Of a stretch of 64,000 nt of DNA, positions 12,660 to 24,300 are shown in pieces. Made by a program: the position numbers and the translations under genes. Origin of the DNA: Marthasterias glacialis (taxonomy: Eukaryota; Echinodermata; Asteroidea; Forcipulatida; Asteriidae); assembly GCA_911728455.2 (NCBI GenBank), contig OU452229.1:3954574-4018573 (forward strand), given 5' to 3'. The notes below the pieces were generated by a model. The model was not told the origin of the DNA, searched no databases, and saw only the letters and a program-made list of their open reading frames with translations. Positions within the stretch are counted from its first letter, which is position 1. Every line of letters starts with the position of its first letter.

Positions 12660-13172
12660 TTAATGCGGAGTGTTAAATGAAGCAAAAATATCAAGCATTG
12701 AAGCCTCTGTCGTCAAACGGAACCAACTGCGATGGATTGAGCGGGCATATTGTTCCGACGGAAGGCGAGCGTCCAAAGCAAATTTTACTAACAGCTCTAA
12801 AATTTTAAAGAAGGAAAAAGAACCCGACAATAGAAGAGATTCGAAGACGCCTTATAAGCCAACAAGAAGAAATGTGAAATCGACACTGACAATTGAGAAA
12901 CCAGTGTAAAGGACAGGAAACTCCAGTGTCATCCGAAGGAACAGCGCCACCTTCGAAGCCAAGAGATGCGCAGAACTATAATAAGAAGAAGAGAGGAAAA
13001 CTTGGAAACTGAGAGCTCGCAGGACAACAAAGGCCCGATCTGACATCTTGAATTAACTGTCCTGGATGCCGAAGAGCTTTCAGGGCCAGGATTGGACTCA
13101 TAAGCCACCTGAGATTCCAAAAACAAATCAATGGAACATAGAGACCATCATCCTCGACCTCGAGGGATAGCC
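12660..13172 (+). pseudogene. Non-LTR retrotransposon remnant, C-terminal zinc-finger region
   Basis: KRNQLRWIERAYCSDGRR resembles the NQLRW-G-H block that follows the reverse transcriptase in such elements. Near 13058 the frame CPGCRRAFRARIGLISHLRF gives the CxxC-F-ARIGL-SH zinc finger found at their C-termini. The bases between this piece and the endonuclease piece (12310-12660) do not encode reverse transcriptase, so most of the element was deleted. Several stops and frameshifts. Confidence 0.72.
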
Positions 13173-13179
13173 ACGACGA

Positions 13180-13858
13180 CGACTACACAGTCCTTAAATC
13201 TGCCGCGGGCATATCAATATTGAAAAATAATTTCCTTACATTTTCTAGACTCAGGGGATGAGAGCGAAGGGTTATGTGCAGCAAGCTCATGAATGGGGCA
13301 ATTAGTGCCTGCTCGGGACTACCATTTAAAAACACGTTCGTAACACGTGACGAGTCCCTTCCCGTCCCTTCATGTCATTTAATTTGTTCAACGAATTGAA
13401 AAAATTGGTCGAGCCTAGCGTGGTAGCTCTACTGCTTCCGAACAGCCTCTACTTTGGTAGGCGTGTGGAATGGGCTGTGGCGCAAAATTTTCATGGAAGT
13501 GCATATACCGATTAGACACAAACACACACACAAGACTGTCTGTAACTTTATTTTCTATTGATCTTTTTTTAGTAAAAATTGTCGAACTAACCTAATGGTT
13601 GTCGGCCTATTAAGCCCAGTCACTAAGTTATTATGTAGGTCTAAGTTCGGCCCACTTAGTGGCGACTTTTTGATGGTTTTGCCCACTGAGGGATGGGCGA
13701 CGCGTAATAATATGGAAACCCTTACTACTTTCGCGTGCTAAAGCTTACCCCCGCCCCTTCCCATGCATTAAAACGCCTCTTCTGTCTTTGATGTTTTGAT
13801 GTCCGTTATAGGCCACCGTACATCTTTTTACAGGGTACCAGCGAAAGTGCTGATGCAC
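13180..13858. other. Upstream flank of the dynein gene, nothing recognised
   Basis: No ORF or repeat identified. GC-rich patches (for example 13680-13770) are interspersed with AT-rich sequence. Confidence 0.4.
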
Positions 13859-13859
13859 G

Positions 13860-13925
13860 TTGTGATGTGTACAAATTAAATCAATTACCACTGAAACTCC
13901 GTTGCCTGGGAGCTCTGAAGTAAAT
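13860..13925 (+). promoter_or_regulatory. Candidate core promoter region with an RFX X-box half-site
   Basis: GTTGCCTGGGAGC at 13901-13913 has a perfect 5' half (GTTGCC) of the RFX X-box found at many cilia-gene promoters. The 3' half is imperfect (GGGAGC against RGYAAC). It lies just upstream of the inferred first exon. No TATA box is obvious. The assignment is inferred from position and motif only. Confidence 0.3.
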
Positions 13926-14041
13926 CAACATGGCGGTCAAGGAATGACGATTGAAACGTTACGAATTTAGTTGTAAACAAACTATTTTGAGAGATAAAAA
14001 TGTAACATTTAACAAGGAAACCGCCATAATAGTTATCAGAA
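13926..14041 (+). other. Candidate non-coding first exon (5' UTR) of the DNAH6-like gene
   Basis: The start-codon exon opens at a good acceptor (pyrimidine-rich tract ending in CTCTACAG at 15058), so an upstream non-coding exon should exist. The best donor nearby is AGAA|GTAAGTATT, with the exon ending at 14041. That gives a first intron of about 1,017 bases. The transcription start is not visible, so the left edge is arbitrary. Confidence 0.35.
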
Positions 14042-15058
14042 GTAAGTATTATACCGCTCTTGTTTACATATGGTAATTTCTAAGTTTTTAAATACACTTT
14101 TGATGTGGGGATTCCTTGTAATTTTTGTCTCACCTGAAACATTCAGTAAGATTCTTGCACACTGCCACTGTACTGAGTGACACTGACTGCTGTAACGTTA
14201 GGCAGTAAAAGTAAAGACAAAAGATTAGTAATAGTAGTCAAGTTTCAAGTTCTGGCCTACCTGGACCAACTCTGTACTCAACCAACTTGTTATAGCTCGA
14301 CTATTCCAATTTAACAAACTGACCAATTTTAAATCTCGGAAACACTTTTTTACGTAACAATGCAATGGTCAAGCTCAGTTGTTTTTTACAAAAACTTGTT
14401 TTTCTAATTTTTAAACAGATGGTTACAAAAGCATCTTTCCAAATTTAACGAATCTGCGTACATGTAATTGCGGTAATTAATTTTAACCGAAACAACGGTA
14501 GTACTAGTAGTAGTGACGTGACCAAGAGCAACGATAATTGCAGCTAGCATTAGCAAGCTAGTTATTTAAAAGCAATAGGCCTAATCAGCATTACGTTACT
14601 CATTATTATACACTCATGCTAGCTTGGCCTGCCCTTGGTAACTATTTTACCTTCTTCAAACCCTAATTTAGTTACCATTTAATTGCATGAAATACTTTGA
14701 AAAACCAGTAACAATTTTTAATCGCTTGTTAATGTTTAGTCTTTAAGTCAGAACTACGTGAGGTAGCCTCCTGGTTAGACATGAGTTGGTGATAGACCCA
14801 GTAACTGGGGCGCTGAAATTCTTTTTTTAAGATTTTGAAATTATCGGTCGCACTGGGGAGCTGAACTCCTTTTTCGAGATTTTGACACTATCGTTCGTAC
14901 TAGTAAGTCCGATTATGTCAAACACTCAAACACACACTGCAGAACACTCAGTTAACAGCGACAGTAGACTATACTAATGCATAAATTCTCAAATTCAATT
15001 GTGTGATTTTTAATTTTATGTATACTTTCACTTTCTAAAATGTATGTTTTCTCTACAG
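14042..15058 (+). other. Candidate 5' UTR intron
   Basis: Bounded by the inferred donor GTAAGTATT and the acceptor CTCTACAG. It holds an ACTAGTAGTAGT run near 14505 and an imperfect direct repeat of about 40 bases (GGGGCGCTGAAATTC... and GGGGAGCTGAACTCC...) near 14808-14890. Otherwise nothing. Confidence 0.4.
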
Positions 15059-15078
15059 ATTCCGTCCAATAGAGAATT
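15059..15078 (+). other. 5' UTR part of the start-codon exon
   Basis: These 20 bases between the acceptor AG at 15057-15058 and the ATG contain an in-frame TAG at 15070-15072. The ATG at 15079 is therefore the first possible in-frame start in this exon. Confidence 0.6.
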
Positions 15079-15324
15079 ATGTCGCAGCCCATAAATAACA
15101 CAGCTGCCCAGCGGCGCAATAATGTAAACGGTAGCCTGAATGGGAGCGTGAATGGCCACTCGTTTGGCCTCCCAGGGTTGGACCAGGAGCAGCTTCAGAA
15201 ACGCCTGTACTCCTACGCTCCCAAGCAGGTCTCAGAAAACAAGACAGCCTTGAAATTCAAGAGGATAACGCCAGCTCAAAAGATCACGCGGGCAAAGCCA
15301 ACCTCCACCAAGTTGGAACCATTG
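15079..15324 (+). CDS. DNAH6: DNAH6-like coding exon 1 (residues 1-82)
   Basis: Starts at ATG and ends GAACCATTG|GTGAGA, phase 0. It encodes a polar, Asn/Gly/Ser-rich start ([10 protein letters not shown]) followed by a basic stretch ([12 protein letters not shown]) and KLEPL. The last two blocks resemble the DNAH6 N-terminus. The first 45 or so residues are lineage-specific low-complexity sequence. Confidence 0.85.
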
Positions 15325-18300
15325 GTGAGATTGAATTTAGTTTTGAAATATTCAAAACCCTATTTACTCCATTGAGTTCCATGTAAAATGTTTGAAAATT
15401 GCAACCAGAAATGCACGTTTTGCAGGGTCTATGTGATTTTTAGTTGAGTATTTTTGAAGGGCAAATAAATTGTGCATACTATGAGTATTAGATTAATCAA
15501 CAGCATGCTAATTGGCTCGAATTTCCATGTTTCTTTACAACACTTTTGATTCCTACACTTTCATCTATGTATGATTGTTGTTGAATCCAATTTCAAAATG
15601 ATCCAGAATAATATAATTAATTCAGTGCTTTATGAGTATGATTTTTTATTTAATTAGCATAAATTTGCATTGTTTAATGTGAATTTTGCGCTTTTTAATA
15701 TAAATTGTAATAGTATATTTTTTACGCATTATAAATGTGTGTGTTTTGCTCAAAGCTATGTTACTGTATTTAATGTCCTGTGTTAATGTGTTTGGCTGTT
15801 TCTTAAAATTGTGTAGCATCAGGAGATCAACCTGATAGTAATTAAGTTGACTTTAAAAAAAAAATCCATGGGGGGGGCGGAGGGCTACCTTTTTTAAACT
15901 GCTGTTCTGTGTACAAGTTTTCTTTTTTGTTTTTATTAATGGACTTTCGTATAGTTAACTTTTACAATTTGCGGGTACAACCATTTAAAAAAAATTTGTT
16001 TAGGAGGAGTGGTGGCTCTGAAAAGAACCGGTGTGGTCTCAACGTTTCGAACAGTATACTCTGATCGTCTTCAGAACGCTTTTGTATCTTTACCAGTTAA
16101 ATTAATAGGTGAAATTAAATGGAATTTCTGGTTGCTTTAAATTAAATTAAATACAGTGGTATTTAAATCGAAGTGCCATAAATTTAATTCTTATTTGACA
16201 ATAAGGGTCAGTCCCTTCGATCTACATATTGTAGCTCATAACCACATTTTTGACGATGCTCTGACTACAGATAGCTGTTGATAAATGCCATCTTTACAGC
16301 CAACTTTTCTACGCAGCCAACTGGTTCACCGACCAATCAAGCAAAGAGTTTAATACTCCTGCGTGCTGCGCGCTGTTTTTTTTTGTGCGTTGAAAAAAAT
16401 GACTATTGCCCGTAAAGATGGTTGACTGTACTCTGTGTGACATCAAGTGGGAGCTGTCTATTGTGCTTTTCTTTACCCAGTTCTTGTTCCTAAAAATGAT
16501 GGTTAAATTTTTCTCTTGATTGTGCACAGCCTGGCCTTGCTAGATTTCAGGAGCGTAATCAGCCAGAGTACATCCGGCGCAAAGCAGCTGAAGAGCAGGC
16601 GGCAAGGGGTCTGATCAATGGCAAGTCTCAGGACGAGCCTGAAGCCAAGAAACTTAAACGTCCTGGCTCTGTGGAACCCTTAGAGAGACCGCCCAGTGCC
16701 ACCCCACTACCTGATCTTCCAGATGAACTCAAACAAAAACAGGTATGGTTTACAAATTAATAAATAAATAAATGATGAGGTTGCCCCATTATCTAAATAA
16801 ACAATGAACTTTTAAAAAAAATAAATAAATAAAAAAAAAAAACATGGAGGAAAAGAAGGGAGTGCAGGCTTGAAATAAAAAAAAAAAAAATTATTTGGGA
16901 CACTAATTTGAGAAGCTGAATTGCAAAGAATGCGGCTACATGTGTTCAAGCTGCAAGCATTGAAGAGCACCTTCAGCAGCCAGCCACATCAACCCATCAC
17001 AGAACACAGAAAGTGTTTGGTTTTTCCAGAGGGAAAAAAATACGGATGGCCCAGAGGAAAACCCTAGTGGCACAGGAGAGAACCAACGCACAACTCTACT
17101 CACATGTGGCCCCAGCCAGGACTCGAACCAGGGACACATTGGTGAGAGACGAGCGCTTTACGCACATGCCACCCATGCCACCCAAAAGTAGCATTGAAGA
17201 AGAAAATAGATTTGGAACTCACAAATCGACAAAGTGTTTTCTTATGATCTACATACCTAATAATGATGTGTGTGTGTTTGTTTTTCTCCAGGAATCCTTT
17301 GCTGGAGGGCCAATCAGGTCACCGACCCCGCCCAAGGAACCCAAACCCTCCAGTCCCAGACCCGGGCACATGAGGGGTGCCACTATCAACATTCCCGTCA
17401 CCCAGGGTCCAGAGGAGTTGGAAGGAATGAGGGACATCAGCGAGATCATACGAATGGTCCGAGAGAAACCCAAGCTGGGATTCCTGTATATGTCACCTGC
17501 AGTCCCCAAAGCGTCTGTGCTGTACCATCCATACAACCTTAAGTAAGCATATGTTGTATTTATTTTCAATTTTAATTTCACATATGAATAAACTCAGTCT
17601 AGAGTTTCATTCTTCAAAAGGCAAGGCCACTTATTTTGATAGTTGGAGCTTGTTTAACCAGTTTGTCTCGGGATTAAAAATTCTTTTCCTGTTACCTGTG
17701 TCGGATTATTTTCAGCCATTAGTAATTTGTTTCGCCAATAGACACCCACATAGGCCTAAAGACATTTTCTCATGGACATTTAAAGATTTTCATGTCTCAT
17801 ATTTTTTTTTTACGGTCATGTTTCTGAAGCACAATCAGACCGCTGGAAAGCCGTTATGCAAAGACCGATCATCAACCCGTGCCCAGTCAAACAGAGGGCA
17901 TCCCGTATGTTTAGCAGCACCATGAAATTCAGACTAGGGCAGCATCTCTAAGGCATTCAATCTTTGATACCAATAACAAGACAAATTCATACTGAAAATA
18001 ATGCGCATTTTGTCTTTTTTTTTTTGAATACAGAATTGTGGATCACAATGGCATAAATCACAGTGACTACTACACCATCAGTCGCAAGGGTGTAACCCAT
18101 ATGCAGCCCAACGAGACCGTCTTCACAGATCTCGATCGTTGGGAGCAGGAGTACATGTACTACATGAAACTTGTCAAGATCCCCACGTTTGCGCTCTTCC
18201 GCAAGTGGAAGGCTTTCATGACGTGGCGCAAGAACGTGTGCTCACGGAAGATCGCAAACTGCAAAAAGCAGCTTCAAGAAAACTTGTTTATCGTCAACCC

Positions 18301-21300
18301 GGTAAGTCCAACACTTCCTATAAATAAATAAAATTACTCCATATTTTTGTCCTCGGCCAAAAAATGTTTTTTTTTAAATGAAAGGACTAGGTGAGCAAGT
18401 AACAAACAAAAAATAAAAATTTTTCCCAAAGGCCCGTTGCCATGGTAACAGGCATTTTGGGCCTATTTTGGGGTCTCAAAAACTGTTTTTTAGCTGATTT
18501 TTGAAACGCCACTAGGCCAATATGCAATATGTCACAAAACCAATTATATCATTACAAAGTATCAGCTTTGCCCTTACTTCATATTTTTTTTTTGAATTTT
18601 AAATGTCACCCTTATGCTATTTTTAGAACATGCCTTAAAGCATGTTTTTAGAACTTGCGAAATTGTTATTTTTACCCTATTTTTTTCTCTCAAAAAGTCA
18701 ACTTGCCAGGGGTCTCAGAATATTTTCCATTTGGATTTGATTAGAGCCAAGATTGGTCTTTCCATATCTGGTGAGAAAATCTTAGGGGATTGTATCCTAT
18801 TTAGGCAGTACTGCATCAAAAATTGTAACTTTCCCCCCAAAACAGAAAAGTGAAATTTGAGGTTTTCCTTCAGTTTGAAGTAATAATACACAAAAAAGAA
18901 TACTTTTATAAATCTGGGGCCTTTTTTCATATTTTAAGAGTGAGTTGCAGGCCTATAATTTACTTCTAATGGATAAGCAACATTTTTGTTAGCAAATTTT
19001 AGATTTTTTAACCCCCTCCTCAACTTTTGTAGCATTCTATCTTCTGATTTTATTTAAGTGGCATGAAAAAAATGAAACAGTGCTTGTCAACTTTATAAAG
19101 CATACAGACTCAAATTAAAGCATTGTTTTCACATAACCCAACAGCCCCTTTAAGCTTGTCACCCTTCAAAAACAGAACTTTATTGCTTGCAATTCGTATA
19201 TGAAATTGTTTTGTTCTGGTGCCCTCTTTGGTAAAGGGGAAATGTAAGGTATTACTTCAGTTCGAAGTAATAATATACCCAAAAGGAACACTTTTCAAGA
19301 ATCTGATGCCTTTTTCAAATCATATGAGTGAGTTGTAAGCCTGTAAATTAAGCCTACTTAATGCGTTTACATTTACAGTCGCTTCGACCGGCCCTTCTGA
19401 ACGTCCGAGAGATGTGTTATCGTATCAGTGACATGGGACTCTGCAAGGTGGAGAAGGGAAATACCTACACTCTGTCAAATTTCACCATCGCTCAGTTTGC
19501 TCAGCTCAATGAGGTAAGATTTATGATCAAATTGAGGTCCTTTTTGCGCACATTTCCGAGAGCAAGGTCCAAAGTCCAAGCTGACCAACAGTCAGCGGGC
19601 TGTGATAGGCCGTTGACATAATTGATAAATTTTCATGAGGAATCACATAGCTAGAGTCTGATTCGGGAGGCAGTAAAGCATTCATGAGCTGAGTAAACGT
19701 AGCTCTGCACAGTAGAACACCGAAATAATGAACTTTTGGCTACCGAACCCAACCTTTGGCTGCCGATTTTTGTGCAAAAACATACCAAACATCTGGCCGA
19801 CGGCGAGGTACTCACACCCCTGATAAAACCATCATTTATTAAGGGAAATTGGCCGTCGCCAACTTGGCATTTATATCCCTCAATTCACAGCTTCCCATGT
19901 GAAGGTCAGTGCTCCTCTGTATAGGGTGTGAACATTCACCCGCATTAAAACAAAAAAAAAAGCAATTAAAAAAACAAACAATGCATGAAATTGTCAATCA
20001 TCTCGTATATGTGTCTTTGAAATATAAATTGGCTGTGGGAATGATGAGTTGCTAGAGGCACTGACGCTTCTTGACAGTTGTGATGAGATTATTCATTAGG
20101 CCGTCTCAAAGTGGTAATGAATGGCCCAAGGGCTACAGATGACATCCTTGATATCAGCTTCAAACCAAAATGATGTATTATCCATCCATGCTTGATTATA
20201 AAAAAATGGACTCCTGAGCGAAACCTACTACAGATGACTGGCCTGAGTCAATAAATTTAAGTGCTCAATAGACTGTGTAAGTCTCGCGCGTATTCAAATA
20301 TTTTGGGGACCATTTTGGTCCCCCACACATTGCTGTAACATGTAAAGGAAACAAAATCACGCGCTTTAATGGACCCTTATGTTCCAATACGCGTGAGACT
20401 TACACAGTCTATTGGCTGGTAAACTCACACAACTAGACAAGTCTGGGCATCCAGTGTCTTTTCAAACATATACCTAAAGTAGGATTTGAAACTTTGCATG
20501 GTGGCGATACAGTCTAGTAAGCTTTGCAGTAACACAATATACATGAGTAGGCTTTGAAACTTTACGTGGTGGAGATACAATCTAGTAAGGTTTGCAGTAA
20601 CACCATGTACATGAGTAGGCTTTGAAACTTTACATGGTAGAGATACAGTCTAGTAAGGGTTGCAGTAACACCATGTACATGAGTAGGGATTGAAACTTTA
20701 CATGGTGGAGATACAGCAGTCTAGTAAGGTTTGCTTCGCTTTTGCAATTCCCATGAACAGGGATGAAAGTGGTTGACAATGTTTAAAAACACGGACGACC
20801 AGTGGAGGGTTTGGTGGCTACCAACCATGCTATAACCTGTATCCATGGCAGCATTCTGTGCTTAAAGGCAAAGTATACCTTTGGTTTTTGGAACTGTACA
20901 TTTGCCTTAATGCTTTATAGTTGTAGATATATGTCATAAAACGAACCTGTGTAAATTGCAGTTCAAGGTGGCAGCGTATTTGAGATATCATCAAAAATCT
21001 GGAGCGGTTGTGTTCACGCAGAAAAAGTATCCGTCATTGGAATACACATTCTGAGAAGCGTTACGGCCATAACGCTTCTCAGATTCAAATTTTTTGGGGA
21101 TAAAAAGTAATGTATTTTTCCATAACTGCAGTACTTCGAAGTGAAACGTTTCTCAAAATGCATTATACTATTCAAAGCTGCTGTACTTCTTACCAAGTGA
21201 GTTATTATTGCCATACATTTTCAAAGTCATTACCAAACGTATACAGACCCTTTAAATGTACATGTAGATGGCGCATGTACCTTGGTATAGTAAAAATACA

Positions 21301-24300
21301 GTACATGTACTGTGTTAAGGCTTATATGAAATATTTTCTAGAGTAGCGGCTAGTTGGATTGTAATGTAAGTTTACTAACTCAATGTGGAAATTACTGGCT
21401 CAAACTGATGGGTATTTCAAACCTCTTAGTGAGCCAGTGAGTCAGTTTTACACACATAAGTTCCAAGCAAAATGTGAATAAAAATAAAATAAATCTCGGT
21501 GATAATAATGAATGTATGTATTTTATAAAGTTAGATTTTTATGCTTTGTAAAAGCTAGCCAAGGTCTACCAAATTTCATTACAGGTAGGTAGGCCTATGG
21601 ATTTGGGACGACTGTCTGTAGACTAGAAATGCCTAGTGATATGAGTAGAGCCGGGTTCATACTTCATGCAGGGATGACATTTCTCCTGAATTCTCCGGAT
21701 TTCCGGATTTTTACAAATTATTGTTCTGGAATTTGTTTACAAGTCTATTTATTTATTGATTTTTTAATGTCATGTTTACATAGATCTCGTAAAGCCTGAA
21801 CACGGTACATGTACTGTATTTTGACTATACCAAGGTGCTTGCCCCATCTACATTTAAGCACAGAATGCTGCCATTGATGGCTTGGTTGGTAGCCACCAAA
21901 CCCTCCACTGGTGTTTCGTTTTTCTTCATTTTCAACCACTTTCATCCCCGTTCATGCAAATTGCAAGTTTTCTTGTGTCACAATTGAAAAACAGTGCTTA
22001 CTGATTGTTTGCGTCGACAAAAGTCACTTTGCATTTTGCTTTGGCGTGAAGTATAAACCAGGCTTGAGGGTGATGAGGTAAAATTCATGTATACTATATT
22101 TACAAACAACTCTAATCAGCACACATGTATTTAAATACAATCAGTGTGTCAGAGGTGGAAATGACAATGTAAAAATATTTTCCATACTTACAGGTTGCTG
22201 GCAGATTGGCTGAATTCAGGGAGCTAGTGAAGGAGGTTGTACGTAGTGCCTGTCGTACAGCACTTCTGGAGGCAGGATTTACTCCCGATGATTACTTCCT
22301 AGATGCAGAAAGCCCCGGAGGAGGTAAAATCTGAAATAAAAAATTAAAAAACATGAAGCGAAAAAAAAAAAAGAAGAAAAAAAAAATGAAATAGAAGGGA
22401 ACATGCCATTTCACATTGGCATTATGTTCAAAGGACAAAGCAATTATTTTGTGAAAATGAGCAGATGTATTTTGGGGATGTTAGCTGCATTTCCGGGATG
22501 CCATGTTTATTCATCAACCTGTTTTTTTTTCTTCAAATTCCAATCCATTGCAAGAAAGGTCAAATGGGAGAACTAGTGATATACAAATATTGACGCTTCT
22601 GTTTTTGTGTAGAATCTAAATTAAGGCAACTTAAAATAACCAGTACCAGTAATAGTTATTGTGTGAATCCGCAGGAAGCGTTTTTTTAGGGGGGGTGGAA
22701 ACAAGTTGTTGTTGAGAGAGAGAATTTCAATGAGAGCATACTTGAGTTTTATTTATAGCAAGAGGAATAAACAGAATTCTGAAATATTTTGGGCCGAGTC
22801 TTAAAAAAAACAAAAAAAACTAAGATTGTTTTTCACCTCCTGTATTTTGAACACAATTTTTCGACAAAAATTCTAAGGTTAAGGAAGCATTTAAAGCTCA
22901 AGTCTGCAACTCATTTATTTTGCTTTCTCGGTGCAGTCACCTGGAACAAGCTTCTCTTGTGACATTAAAAGCTCCTCTACACTAAATGTATTTCTTTGTA
23001 AGCTACTTTTCTATATTTTATTATTGTACTAAAGGCCTACTGTTACCATTGTATAGTAACTTATTCAATCATGTAAAGTTTACATTTATTCCTGATAAGT
23101 GTTGTTGCTCTTTTGTCTGTCTGTCTGTCTGTCTGTCTTAACGTCCGTCTGTCTTGTATGAAATCCCCAACTCAAGCAAATGCTTATTGGGCCTTGCCTT
23201 CATTTCACTTATTTGCCTTGTTCTACTGTTTTTGTTTCCCTAGCCTACTCTGATTTTATGAACATCATCATGGTGTACATGTATGTGTCGTGAGATTTGT
23301 GAAATGGAAATAACCGTTATTGAAATTGAATTGAAGAAAACATCCGCACCCCCTGAAAACAAAATACAAACAAGAAGAACACAAAATAAAGCTATGAAAG
23401 CACCCTCAACATACCAACAAAAAACAAAAACAAGAACAATGTGCCAAGGCCAACGGCTAACAAAAACTGCAAATCAAAACACGTTCTACAAAAAATCCTA
23501 AAAAAAAATAACAACAACAAAATAGAAATTTAAAAATGATCGAGAAACCAGTTTAAGAAGTAAAATGGACTGTAGCAAACTGTACGGTAATGACCAGGCT
23601 TGTGGTTTCCTGATTTCAGGATTGTTCATTGTACTCTTTGGGTCTTCAGATTTTCTTGAGAGAAGCAAAACTACCGTCACAGAGATGAAAGACTCTGCCC
23701 TTTGTTACGACCAAACCTTCAGATATCTATTTGGAATGATGTAGAGAGTCTGTAAACCTCTAGAATGTAACGTCCCGTGAAAAATTAATGGGGCTTCATG
23801 CATCGCCAGACCAAGAGAAAATAGTTATTCAATATCATTATTATTCAATACAATCTCATCCCTGAAATGTAAAATCTTTTCGAATTTGTTTTAATGTTTT
23901 TTGTCCTGGTGTTACTTTGTAAATTACATTTGAAAAGCAACACTTCAACAGCCATCAGTTTCTTGTCAAATGATGAACAATTATTTTTGTCTGTTTCAGA
24001 GGAGGGTGGGCCCCCAGGTACTGCTGCTTCAAGCTATCTAATGCAAAGTAACTTTGACATGGACATCTATGGGGATGCTCCCGACAAAATGACCTACACG
24101 GAACAGGCCAATAAACGCAGTCACTGCAGACGACTCACTTGGTATGTCAGTCACACTTCGATGTGGATCAGAGTTGTGAATTATGTATTAGGCCGAAAAT
24201 CCTTGTCCATTTTGAATTAAGCGCAATGTGATGTGAGTTGTCAAGAATGCGTGCTAGGCAATGAGCATTCTTCCATGTATCTGAATTGCGGTATCCGTTA

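Noticed and set aside
16014..16029. 3' end of a histone gene on the minus strand
   Set aside because: No histone-like ORF lies upstream on that strand; the sequence is repeat-like and intronic.
16033..16074. Active hammerhead ribozyme
   Set aside because: The CUGANGA and GAAA strands are present but no GUH cleavage triplet in the right place could be identified by eye.
17013..17291. Upstream extension of coding exon 3 by the open frame
   Set aside because: The stretch is a SINE in the intron; the acceptor TTTTTCTCCAG and the phase 0 join to coding exon 2 explain the boundary.
20479..20735. CRISPR-like array
   Set aside because: Units are contiguous 68-bp repeats without unique spacers, in a eukaryotic intron.
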